Part shown: in pieces, positions 1-11,427 of the stretch
Position numbering within the stretch: the first letter of the stretch is position 1
How the letters are laid out: each line of letters opens with the position of its first letter
From: Daphnia carinata
Taxonomy: Eukaryota; Arthropoda; Branchiopoda; Diplostraca; Daphniidae
Length of the DNA: 64,000 nt
Assembly (NCBI RefSeq): GCF_022539665.2
Contig: NC_081334.1
Span: 7,224,424 to 7,288,423, forward strand
Reading direction: 5' to 3'
Notes under the pieces: model-generated
Told to the model about the DNA's origin: nothing
Seen by the model: only the letters and a program-made list of their open reading frames with translations
Database searches by the model: none
Made by a program: the position numbers and the translations under genes

Positions 1-374
1 ATCAGCAGCGATGAAAGGATTCCAATAACCATGAGCACATAGATACTTGGTTTTTCGTGCACGATATGAGGTACAAGTAAGTGCATAACGGAATACAATA
101 TCGGTCCTATAGGCAAACATTTAAAAACGTGAACAAAAAAAAAAGTAGTTACGTAATTGGCCGAAAAGATAAATTTGAATGAGTGAGTACCAATATTTGC
201 TATTTGGATGACGATAGACATGTAAGATGGAAGACTCCATCCTTCGGGTAGAGCTTGGACAAGAAGAGGCAACTCAACCCAGAGACCGTTGATGGATATC
301 CAAGCGCCGATACCAAACATGACCGAGAGCATGTCGACGAGCGGTACTCGTCTTCTACTTGGTGATGAATCCAT
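1..374 (-). CDS. Riboflavin transporter, SLC52 family, N-terminal part (partial)
   Basis: Multi-pass plasma-membrane carrier that imports riboflavin; only the first two exons are inside the window. Exon 1 (374 down to 191) begins at an ATG and encodes a hydrophobic helix containing INGLWVELPLLVQALPEGW, the most conserved N-terminal block of animal SLC52 proteins, followed by PSYMSIVIQIANIG. A phase-1 intron of 84 bases (190-107; GT donor, TATAG acceptor) splits the glycine codon, and exon 2 (106 down to 1) continues PILYSVMHLL and a second helix. Splicing restores the family's ANIGP stretch; without it the frame runs into unrelated residues. The remaining nine or so helices lie beyond base 1. 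SLC52A1, A2 and A3 cannot be told apart here. The assignment rests on motif recall, not a search. Confidence 0.88.
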   Translation of the reverse strand, partial: MDSSPSRRRVPLVDMLSVMFGIGAWISINGLWVELPLLVQALPEGWSLPSYMSIVIQIANIGTHSFKFIFSANYVTTFFFVHVFKCLPIGPILYSVMHLLVPHIVHEKPSIYVLMVIGILSSLL

Positions 375-1625
375 GTTTGTGTGGCCAACTTGTCAATTCC
401 AACAAGAGATTTTTTTTTCAGCGACCTAAACGATCTAGAACACCGAACCCAACTGAGAGTGAAAATACTTCCAACTTTTAGAACTATGGCATTCGTCCAA
501 AGGTCGTGAGATTATTAAGCAGGGAGGATAAAGAAACGCCCTTAGTTGTTAATGTTTTGATCTTCACTAGAGAAAGGAGAGATCCTAATCAATCGATGCC
601 CTGTAAGAATATTGTGTTCGGCACTCATCGTTTTACGGAGTTTCTTTGTTACTTAAGCTTACAGCTTTACTGATTGAGGCCGTTAAAGTTCTCGCTTTCC
701 CGCCTTCGGAAATTGATACGTGTCATATACCGACTTAAACAGGTCGGCAAACGGAAATATCGAATAACAGATAACAACAGTCGAAGGGTTTGACTGAGGG
801 AAAAAGAGAATTGGTTTAAATACGAAATTTGCCTTGTTAACAATAAAACCTAGAACATAGATAAACCAGGTACCCAAAATCTCAAGATTAACAAGGATAT
901 ACAACCTATGAAAGACGACAAATTTCATTTGTTTCAACGTAGTACACGTGAGGTAAATACATGTGACTGGTTGACTAAGTCACAGCTTTGATCGTTTGAA
1001 ATGAACAGGTGATATGCGTGCCGACTTGCCTCTTCACTATCATAATAACATTTTGTGATAGGTGAAAAATTCTTTATCGTCTACAAGACAATGACCACGA
1101 TCGTCGTAACAATATGAATAGCCATGTTCTCACATGATATTTGCTTGGCAATGTGCCAAACAAACCACCCATTACAGTCTACAGGATGCAAGTGTGGGTA
1201 TAAAAGACCTACCTTAAACCGAAGTCGATTTCCTACATTATGCTCGGGTTGATTTGCCAACACGTAATGTCAGCTTTTATGCTCAGCTAAAATTCAAGAA
1301 AACTATTTAGATTCAGTTAACTGCTCACTACCGGTAACGTAACGTGATGAATCCACAATGTGGCAGCAGACGACTTTTCAATGTGGCGAATTTAGAGCGC
1401 CTCAAACGGCGCAAATGTCTGACATTTTTAACACGGAAAGAATTTCAAAAGGGCATTTACCTATTCCCATTAATGTAATTCTAAGATGAAAGAAATGTAA
1501 TATTTGAATACTAACAGAATAATATAATACCTTTAGATCACAGACGTGAAAAGGAAATCATTTTGGAAAAAAAATTGGGGCTAGAAGATGGGTGAAACAA
1601 CCGAGTTTATTTCGTTAAAAAAGTC
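375..1625. other. Intergenic region between SLC52 5' end and NOP2 3' end
   Basis: About 1.25 kb with no recognisable gene. It should hold the promoter and 5' leader of the riboflavin transporter. An open minus-strand frame of 84 codons at 683-937 has no recognisable domain or clear splice context and is probably chance. A near-palindromic TGACTAAGTCA (about 973-983) resembles an AP-1-type site, but one site of that length is weak evidence. Confidence 0.5.
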
Positions 1626-3769
1626 CTATTTTCTTTGTTTTATGGGTCCTTTCATTTTTTTGCCAAGAACCTTTTTCTTTAGGTTTCCAGCCTTCTTTTT
1701 TACGATACCTGTTTTAGCGACACCGTTGGCCTTCACATCCTTCACATCACTTCCATTTTTTATTTTTGGATTCGAATTTTTGTTATTCGAGTCGTTTGCT
1801 TTGTTTCCCTTTTTCCTTTTCATTCTTCTGCTCTTTGCGGATGTGTCGTCACCAGAATCGTTGCTGTTCTTCTCTTCGGCAGGTTCTTCTTCTTCAATTT
1901 CCACGGCTGTTGAGGGGATGGTATTGGATATCTTCTTCAGTTTTGCCACGAAAAAACCGTCCATATTGTGAGTGTGGGGGTAGAATCTCCTGCATAATTT
2001 TATGGATGGGTGGAACCTGAGATAATACACGGGGAAAATAATTACTCCGTTCTAGCTGTAATGCTTAAAAATAAGCTTACACTAATTTTTGGAATCGAGG
2101 AAAGCCATCTCGACCGAAATCGAGACCCGTCTCGACAACTTTGACGTGTCGTTTTTTAAGTGCATAATCTACGACCCATTCATTTTCTTGGACGAGCACA
2201 GAACAAGTTGAGTAGACGATGTATCCACCCTCATCAGCACAATCTATGGCGGCCAGAATAAGTTCTTTTTGAAGATGAGAGCAACGGCTAACGTCTTTAG
2301 CATCTTTAGATGTTTTAGCTGAGGGATCTTTGGAAATGACACCTGATCCGCTGCAGGGAGCGTCAAGCAAGACACGATTGTATCCCCTACTCATCTGCAA
2401 CACAACATCTAAGGTTATATATGAAATTTGCCGAAGATGTTAATTAGTGAACCTTGGGCAGAACTTTTCCGTCATAAGTCATTACGACAGCGTTTGTAAC
2501 TCCAAGACGGTGGAGGTTACCAACGACAGCCTTAGCTCGGTCAGGATTTGCATCGTTTGCAAATAGCATGCCCGTATTTTTCATTAGGGCAGCAATATGA
2601 GAAGTTTTGCCACCAGGTGCAGCACTCATATCAAGTACTTTATCGCCTTCTTGGGGCGCCAAAGCCATGACAGGCAAAAAAACTGGAGGCTCCCTAAATA
2701 AAGATTATGTTTTGATTTTTTTTTTTTTTTTAGAAAAAAAAAAATAACTACAGGCTTACCTGTAGAATATAGTGACCAGCTAGGTACTCGGGGGTGGCAC
2801 CGACTGGTACCTGGGAGTTGTATATCACAAGACCAACTTTAGACCATTTGCCAATGGGGTCGAGGTTCACACCCCTGTTGATGAGAGCCTGAGCCAAGTC
2901 TCGTCTCCTTGTTTTTAAAGTATTGGTACGAATCGTCATTGGCCTAGGGGTTTCGTTGGCTTCAAGGAACTCGATTAGCTCGTGAAGTGGAAAAGTTTCC
3001 ATGAAGGCTCCCATCAGGAATTCATTGTAGCTGTAATAGGTACAGAGATCTCTGCGCAGTTGATCAAGATATTCGACTCTGTCACGACCCTCTTCTCGTT
3101 TGACAGTGAAATCACTAAGAACTCCTACAACTTCTTTAATTCTTGATTTCAAAATTGTCAGGTCTGGTGGCAATAGCAATTCTTTCTCTATTTCTTCCCC
3201 ACTTGGAAGAGTGTACTTTTCTGATTGTTGGATATTCATCAACAATTCTTTTTCGCCAAGCTCATCTTCTTGTTGTTTTTTCAATCTGAGTTGCTTTGAT
3301 TTCTTTTCAATAGGTAACTCCTCCTCATCTTCATCGGAACTGTCTCCAGAGCTTCCCTTAAAGTTGTCGTTTAATGGTTCATCATCTTCACTTTGTTCTC
3401 CCATGCTATCTGAATCTCCATCATTGAAGAGTTTTTTTTTTTCACCATCATCATCCGACAAACCTTCACTGTCAATGGACTCATCGGAAATAGTTTTATT
3501 TTTCTTGGCAGGTTTCTTACGGGTAGCTGTTCCAGCTTTTACAGCACTTCGTTTGGCCGCACGTTTCTGTGACCGTCTACCCAAAGTTTCCTTTGGTTCT
3601 TTCACTAGGCATCAAGATACAAACATTTAACTGAAATCTAAATGATAGAAATATAATCTGTTTTTATACCTTCTTTTAAATGGACTGGTAAAGTTGGGGG
3701 TTTCTGTTTCTTGGCTTTTCTGCCCGGACCACTTGGGGTCTTCTCAACAAAATTACCTTTACGTCCCAT
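1626..3769 (-). CDS. NOP2: NOP2/NSUN1, 25S/28S rRNA (cytosine-C5) methyltransferase
   Basis: Nucleolar SAM-dependent enzyme that makes 5-methylcytosine in large-subunit rRNA and is needed for 60S ribosome assembly. Five exons: 3769-3670, 3604-2760, about 2693-2453, 2394-2081 and 2016-1626. The N-terminal third is basic and acidic low complexity ([12 protein letters not shown], then D/E-rich), as expected of a nucleolar tail. The catalytic core shows the SAM-binding [29 protein letters not shown] (product-release cysteine) and STCSV (catalytic cysteine), then the NOP2 signature [19 protein letters not shown] lysine-rich tail ends at TAG 1628-1626. Exon 3 carries one extra base in a run of seven T relative to the conserved GASS[11 protein letters not shown] reading (see findings). 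The head-to-head neighbour is NCKAP1. Identity is very secure. Confidence 0.95.
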
Positions 3770-4176
3770 TTTATTTAAATTTTTATGTCAAATGTCAACT
3801 GGAAAAAATCACTCAAAATAGGTTTAAACAATATAGGGACTCACTGAGAAACACGTGCGGACAAACCACCATTGAAAGCAACAATGCCAACTGTCAAATA
3901 TATTTTGTTCTTCATAAAATTTGTTGTTCATCAAATTCGTACTTTTAAAATACAAAAAACGATTTTAAAATTTTATTTTTTAGGAGTGGTTACGTCGCAT
4001 TGCTGATTCGAATATTTAACACCAACTTGTAAAATTGCTATCGGTGACAAGCCGACAACTCCCGACAAGCAAGCTACTAGGCTTCGAAGTGTCAAATCAG
4101 ATGCCTTGGTCGTCTGTTAGAAATATTGTTTATCATTCTCGGTGCACTGTTTTCAGAACAGTAGATTAATACCGTG
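3770..4176. promoter_or_regulatory. Shared divergent promoter region, NOP2 / NCKAP1
   Basis: About 400 bases separate the two start codons, which point away from each other, so both promoters and 5' leaders must lie here unless unseen upstream exons exist. No TATA box or named factor site was identified with confidence. The role is inferred from gene orientation only. Confidence 0.5.
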
Positions 4177-7100
4177 ATGTCTCGCCCGCTGATACCTGGT
4201 CAGCAAAAACTTGCTGAGAAATTGCTTATATTAAATGACAGGGGTCTCGGGATGCTGACGCGGATATATAACATTAAAAAGGTATTGCCAAAATGATGAA
4301 TAGGGTGTTGCCCATCCTCTTTCTTTGCTACATCGTATGAGTTCGTTGTTTATATTCAATAACCGTATGTTCAAATTGGCAGGCTTGTGGTGACGCAAAT
4401 TCAAAGCCTGCATTCTTGTCAGACAAAACTTTGGAGTCTTCCATCAAGCTTGTCATCAAGAAATTCCCAAACATTGATGTCAAAGGGGTATGTTCAAACT
4501 TAAACATTTACCAACAATGATGTAACTAGAGTTTACTACCATCTTAGCTTCAAGCCTTGCTGCCACATCGAAGTGAAGTGATGAAATCCCTTTCCTTATA
4601 TTACAACACTTTTGTGGACCTTTTGGATTTCAAAGACAAAGTTGGGGAGCTACTTACAACAATGGATGCATGCCAAGTTCACTTGGATATCGTAAGAAAA
4701 AATTGGGTTGTCTTAAAAACACCACATCCTAGTGATAATTTCCCTTGAATTTTTCTAGGCTTTGAATTTTGATCTTACCAAAGCGTATTTGGACCTTGTC
4801 TCGACTTATACTTCTTTGATGATTCTACTTTCCCGTGTTGAAGACAGAAAAGCAGTACTGGGACTTTACAATGCTGCACATGAATTGTCACATAACCACA
4901 GGTAGAGATTTAAAAACCATTAAACCTCTTGATGTATTGACTAAAAAAACTTCCTCATTGTGTTAGTGATGTGAGCTTCCCAAGACTTGGTCAGATGATT
5001 ATGGATTATGATCCACCCTTGAAAAAACTGAGTGAGGAATTTATACCTCATTCTAAGTTGCTGGTTTCAGCTCTTCTTTCCCTCCAGACTGTTTATCTTA
5101 GAAGGAATCTGACTGCTGATAAATGGAGGTATCAATCAAGCATTCCATTATAGCATTTAAAGTGATATTGAAACCACTGAATTTTATTCTAGGTCTGCCC
5201 AAATGCTTAGTTTAACGTCCAACCAAAATCAAATGTTAAATCCGGCACAAACAGACACCATGCCCTGTGAATACCTATCACTCGACTCATTCGAACGGTG
5301 GATTATCTGTAATTACTTACTTTTACTTTCGCGTGACTTCATATTTCCGAATATTCCTACCTCTTTCTCCTTTTTCTTAGACGGATTCACTCTTTGTCAT
5401 CAGTTTTTAGCCCAGCCGGTAGCGGTCAGTTTGTGGATGAACGCGTTGCAATCTGGTTGGGTTCTACCCCTATTTCGCGATGAAGTTATATGTTTTCACT
5501 CGTACATTCAAACTTTCTTCGATGGAATCAAAGGCTATGGAAAACGTGTGACTGAAGTGAAGGAATGCTTTAATTTGGCAGTGCTAAACGCGTAAGATTC
5601 TTGATGATTTGTACAAAGCACAATTTTCGCTATCGTATATGACCATAGTTATTTGTGCAAACGATTACTTTATTTATTGATTTTTTTTTTTTTTAATAGG
5701 GGAAAGGTTCATATGGATCGACGTATGTTCCTACGTACAGCTCTTCGGGAATTGGAGCTTATTCTTACTGATCAGCCGGGCCTGCTTGGACCCAAAGTAT
5801 GCAATAAAATATGACGAAGAGCTACTATAGTTACTATATTGCATTATATGAACCTTTAGGCGTTGTTCGTCTTTATGGGACTCAGCTTTGCGCGCGACGA
5901 GGTAAATTGGTTACTCCGCCACCATGATAATCCTCCGCCAAGAAGTAATAAGGGTAAAACCGCAGAAGATTTGGTCGATCGCCATTTACCTGAGTTGTTA
6001 TTCTACATGGAAGAAATACGGGCTTTAGTTCGCAAATACAGGTACTACAATCTAAAATAAAAATATTTGTTTGAGTCGTAACCTAATCGCTAATCTTTGC
6101 CACTTAGTCAAGTGTTACAACGCTATTACGTTCAGTATTTATCGGGTTACGACGGCGTATCATTAAATCAACTATTGCAACCATTGCAAACCCTGTCTGA
6201 GGAAGAGAGTATCATTTTGTCATCACTGTGTAACACCATCGGATCACTGAGCATAAAACAAGGTAACGTCTTTGAAATATTTCATTGAATCTTGATTCGC
6301 ATAATAATAAGATTTTTAGTGGAAGACAACGAATTATTTGATTTCCGCGGCCTACGTCTCGATTGGTGTCGCCTACAAGCATATACCTCCGTTGCTAAGT
6401 CTCAACTAGTTTTAGGTGACCACAGGGATCTGGCAACACTCCTTAACACAATTGCATTCCACACAAAGATGGTAGATGCCCTTGACGACATGCTGACTGA
6501 TACCTCCGACCTTTCAATATTTTGGTTAGTTTAATGATAATGCTAACCGAAAGCAATACTGGGACTAATGGAATGTTTTCATTGGTTTTTATTGGTAGTT
6601 TCTACAACAAATTGTTTGAAGATCACTTTCACATGTGCCTGGAATTCCCAGCGCAGAACCGATACATCATTGTTTTCCCATTAATTTGCGGGCATTTTCA
6701 AAATTGTACTCATGAATTGTGTCCAGAAGAGGTGAGTCTTATTTCAGATTGTTATCCCTTTTAATAAAGAAATTACTAATGTAAAAACCTTGATATGCAG
6801 AGACATCATATCCGCGAGCGAAGTCTTTCGGTAGTCAATGTCTATCTCGAGGAAATGGCTAAAGAGGCTAAGAATATTATCACGACCATTTGTGACGAAC
6901 AGTGCAACCTAAGTGACAGGGTAAGAATAGAGTTACCACGAATGCGACACCGATCTAATGTACTTTGTAATAGCTTCTACCAAAACACTGCGCCCCTCTT
7001 ATAGCCCACGTAGTCAATAAGAAGAAGCGTGAAAAGTTCAGGAAACCTGAAACAGATAAACCAGGCATGGAAAGTTACCGAAAAACACGAGAAGATCTCA

Positions 7101-9128
7101 CCACGTACGGTTTTCTTTTTACGTTTGTTGTAGAATTTCTGTTTACTTATTCATCTGATACGCAGAATGGATAAATTGCATATGGCATTGACGGAGCTGT
7201 GCTATGCTATTAATTACTGCCCAACCATCACCGTATGGGATTATGCATTTGCTCCCAGAGAGTACCTCTACCAGCATTTGGAATCCCGATTTGCTCGCGC
7301 TGTCGTAGGCATGGTTATGTACAATCCTGAAACGGGCGATATCGCTAAACCCACAGAGCTTTTGGCAAGTGTAAAGGCGTATATGAACGTCCTTCAAACA
7401 GTGGAAAACTATGGTATGAATTATATTATAATTAAAGAGAATTACCCTTGATTAATATTTTGTCTACTAGTTCACATCGATGTCACACGAGTTTTCAATA
7501 GCGTCTTGCTTCAGCAAACCCAGTCTGTAGATAGCAATGGCGAAAAAACTATCGCGGCCCTATATGTTGCTTGGTGAGTTAACTACTTGTTAAAGCGGGA
7601 AAAAGCACATCAATTTAATATCTGTATTTGATGATAGGTATTCTGAAGTGTTGCTGCGTCGAGTAAGTGCAGGGCACATCTGCTTTTCGCCTCTTCAACA
7701 GGCTTTTGTCAGTCTCACAGCTGAGGGCGCGATGCCTTTCAATGCTGAGGAATTTTCTGACGTCAACGAATTACGAGCTCTTGCTGAGTTAATTGGTCCA
7801 TATGGAATGAAATTACTAAACGAGACATTGATGTGGCACACTGCGAGTCAAGTGCAAGAGCTTAAAGTAAGAATTTGTTTGCAATTCTGTTACGTATTCA
7901 TATACGCATATACGTACATATCGTTCGTTAATCTAACATGCATTCTTTGTCAAAATAGAAACTCGTCCTGATGAACAAAGAGGTTCTGGCGGCTCTTCGT
8001 ACAAATTTCGACAAGCCAGAAATCATGAAAGAAGGGACAAAACGTCTGCAGCGTAAGTGTAGCTAAATACGTATTAAGCAGTTACTCCGTTCTTTATTCT
8101 TTATATTTGTTTAAACAGAGGTGGACAATCTGCTACAGCGGATGACCATCGTTGGAGTAATTCTTTGCTTCCGCCAACTCGGCCAGGAAGCTCTAAATGA
8201 TGTGCTGAATCAACGTGTTCCGTTCTTACTCTCATCCATTATAGATTTCAAAGAACATTTCCCGGCAGACGAAGGCGATGCAACGGTAAGCCATCAGTTA
8301 CATTACTTTCATCAAAGATTCCAGCATATCAGTGTCTCTTGCTCTTACCAGGTGGTGAACGAGATGGCTTCTGCAGCCGGATTGAGCTGCGTTGTCGATC
8401 CAGTCTTAGTAACAGCGCTTAGAGCACAACGAAATGGTAATATAGGGCTAATCGTGTGAACTAACTGGCGTTTCCCGATTCTATTAGATGTTTCTATTTG
8501 TTAACAGAAACAAACGAAGACGAACATGCAGTAGCATGCTTGTTGCTTGTATTTATCGCAGTGGCTTTGCCACGTCTGGCAAGATCAGAATCTTCAATGT
8601 ATCGGTATGATTTGACTGTTCTACTCTAAAAAACAGGATTTTCATGATTAACCACATTTTCTTTCTAGAGCTTACTTGGAAGGCCATGCGAACAACGCTC
8701 ATTGCCTTGCTGCAGCGGTCAACACGGTTTTGTGCGCTTTGTTCGCTTTGTCGGGTAAAAGGGACACAGAAGAGAGATTGAAAGAATTCTTAGCTGTAAG
8801 TGAATTGAATCTCCCTCTTGACATCATTTTTCATTAATTATAACTATTTTACACAGTTGGCTTCGTCAAGTCTGCTTCGCTTGGGACAGGAAGTTGATAA
8901 AGAAGCAATCAAGAACCGAGAATCAATCTATCTACTACTTGATTTGGTAAGCGGTATTTCGTGTCCAACATAGATAGATTCCAAGTTAAACCATTTCCCG
9001 ATTTGTTTTTACAGATCGTGCAAGATTCTCCTTATTTGACAATGGATCTCCTGGAATCTTGTTTCCCCTACGCCCTGTTGCGTAAAGCCTACCAAGCGGT
9101 CTTCCGCTCAGATAATGTCACTTCCTAA
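4177..9128 (+). CDS. NCKAP1: NCKAP1 / Hem / Kette, WAVE regulatory complex subunit
   Basis: Cytoplasmic scaffold that pairs with SRA1/CYFIP in the WAVE complex and couples Rac to Arp2/3-driven actin assembly. About 24 short exons span the gene. Diagnostic blocks in order: [19 protein letters not shown] at the N terminus, [134 protein letters not shown]-type [28 protein letters not shown] and [19 protein letters not shown]. These match human NCKAP1 along its whole length, so the gene is complete. ATG 4177 gives MSRPL, like the vertebrate MSRS start. TAA is at 9126-9128 and an AATAAA lies at 9302-9307. One intron (5309-5380) is a multiple of three with no stop (see findings). Confidence 0.96.
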
Positions 9129-9736
9129 AAGTACCTTTTACCGGTACGGTAACCAAAAATCAGACAAAACAGGAATCAGATGGGTAGTACTTGCATTTTA
9201 ACTTCAAATATTTACAAGAGCCAGCTTTACTGAATTCAGTATTTTTTTTTTTTTTCTCACTCCGTTATCATCTCATTATCAGAGTGTATACCTTGACGAC
9301 CAATAAATTCATATAGAGCTGTAAGGTGGATTAAGGTGGGTTAAGCAACCATGTTTACGTTCTAACTGTTTCACCAACTTATATACTTGCTTTTCCCTGT
9401 GCTTCTCTATATTTGTTTTTTACATATTATCCTTATTATAGTACGAGTCAAGGAAATATGCAATATGTGTTAGCCTTCCCGTTGTTTCAGCACAATGCTA
9501 TGACGATAAACTGTTGCATAGCAGTGCCGACCATGTTCGCGAGGGCTTGTGCAGTCCAAAAATACAACGGGTCGATCATTAAGGTGCTCATTAGAAACGC
9601 CCAACAACGGCTCTTAACCGATAATTATTTATTGAATGTAATATGAAACATAGCAAGAGAAAAGTCCTTTTTTCTATTGCAGGTAACCATGACGATTATA
9701 TAATGCCATTTGCAAAATAAGATCGGGTTAGTGAAG
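9129..9736. other. NCKAP1 3' flank and receptor upstream region
   Basis: The first 180 bases are the likely NCKAP1 3' UTR, ending near AATAAA at 9302-9307. A run of 15 T starts near 9241. The rest is AT-rich and should contain the promoter of the gustatory receptor. An open frame of 77 codons at 9413-9646 has no recognisable content. Confidence 0.5.
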
Positions 9737-11212
9737 ATGATGGCGGTTTCCATGAAGGAGCGGTTCTTTCTCTCTGCTCTTTGGCCTTTAAACAATTTTC
9801 TAATAGCAACGGGTGTTCTGGTACCTTCAAGCCATTCACGTTGGAAGCGTCGTTTATCTCGTTTTTGGGTTTTTTTTATGTTGGGTTTCACAATTCAGAG
9901 CAACATTTATATTTGTGCCACAGGGATTCGATCATTCGACATCCTCTTTTCCGATCAAGAAATAAGTATAGACCAGTTGATACGTGATGTGCTCATGTTT
10001 GATATGATTCGGCTAAGCACTCTAGTCTCCGATGTAATTATTCATATCAGTTTAGTTTTTAGCATCTGGCCTTCAGTGAATTTGTATCTGGAAACTCTCG
10101 AGTCCGTCGATTTCAATATGGGCCGCCCAAAATTGTCGTACTTGAAGCGATTCTCGCTCATTGGTCTAGCGTGCATGCTGTTGGAAGTAAAATTATCGTT
10201 TTTACATATACTGTATATATTCATCATTGACCTGTGAATTTTGTTTTATTCAATTTGCAACAAGGTTTTCTGGTTCTCGGCGTTTCGAATCTATCGGATT
10301 TTATCCTACTCATCTGTTGCGTGGCCCAATGCAATTCAGAATTTTATCAGACTAATTGCCAACCATTGGTTTACCGTTGTACCTGTTTGGATCTATTGTA
10401 TATGCGGCCAACTCCATGCTTTCTACGTCCAGAAAATGGTGGCTAGGTTAAATTTACTTAGCGAAGTGTCAAGAAATACGAGAACGGTAAATCGCATTGT
10501 TTCTCCGCGTTCATTTAACATTTTACGGTCTCTGAGGCAACTGTACTCGGCCGCTGAATTGCTCCATCGTCATTTTAGTACCATGTTGATGGTACATTCT
10601 TGCTCGATGCTAATCAACATGTTCGCTGCTTCCTACTATTCGATCGAGTTTCTTCGTCAAGGAGATATTGTTATGCTTTGCCGGGACAGCAGTGACATGA
10701 TAGGATCCTTTATTCGATTTTGGCTCATGTGTCATACCGCTGATCGGATACGAGAGACTGTAAGTACGTCCTGAGTACAGCTAAACACTCTTGTGTTTTT
10801 AGTTATGATACATTGAAATTCATACAGGCTGCGGAATGCATCCCAATCCTGAGAGAGTTAAGAGACTACACTGATGGAAAGGCAGATGTGATGGCTTCTA
10901 CTGACAGGATTAAAGTACAAATTCCATCACATTATTTCACAGTTGTTTCTTATGTACCTGTAGTCATGGTTTGTTGTTATGCTTCCAGATTACGTCATTT
11001 ATCATTGAGATAGCACAATTGGAAAAGAATGGAGATCGACAGAGTTTGTACGGGTTACTGCCTTTATCCAAGAGGCTTATTATTCCGGTATTGACTTTAG
11101 AATCTCAAATAACGTACGATTTGAACTCAGAATTGAAATTTCTGTGTAGACGATGGAGATTATTTTCACGTACCTGATCATCATCTACCAACTCAAAGCT
11201 GCTGCCCACTAA
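9737..11212 (+). CDS. Gustatory receptor (Gr family), seven-transmembrane, about 397 aa
   Basis: Ligand-gated chemoreceptor channel of the arthropod Gr family. Five exons: 9737-10186, 10265-10759, 10828-10914, 10989-11087 and 11150-11212. All four introns are phase 0, as is usual for the 3' end of Gr genes. Several hydrophobic segments are visible (WVFFMLGFTIQSNIYICATG, LVSDVIIHISLVFSIW, WFTVVPVWIYCICG, MLMVHSCSMLINMFAASYY). The final exon is only 21 codons and gives FTYLIIIYQL, the family's TYhhhhhQF signature; reading through without removing the 62-base last intron destroys it. The joined end, LPLSKRLIIP plus TMEIIFTYLIIIYQ, fits the family pattern for helix 7. The start is the first of two adjacent ATGs (9737, 9740); the open frame continues upstream without another ATG. 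The ligand is unknown. Confidence 0.82.
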
Positions 11213-11427
11213 TTACATACATACCCAAAAATTCCCAGTATATCACTGGACAATTAAGGTGTCAATGATTGGGTTTTGAAATTGTTGTTTCAATTTATTG
11301 CACGTTTAAAAGTGTTGGCTTGTTAAAGTGTACCAATTATCGAACAGAAATGTGTCATGCGAAATAAGAAAGCAAGAATTAAGCAACAAAAGGGAGTAGA
11401 ATGAAAATTTGCGATCGTGGTGGGGGT
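11213..11427. other. Convergent 3' flanks of receptor and peptidase genes
   Basis: 215 bases between two stop codons facing each other; it should hold both poly(A) sites. No other structure was seen. Confidence 0.5.

Noticed and set aside
1588-2020. Plus-strand frames opposite the NOP2 tail
   Set aside because: Antisense shadows of the lysine-rich NOP2 C terminus; phenylalanine-rich with no domain.
3100-3630. 176-codon plus-strand open frame
   Set aside because: It is the antisense of the acidic/serine-rich NOP2 exon 2; the serine and phenylalanine pattern is the mirror of Glu/Lys codons.
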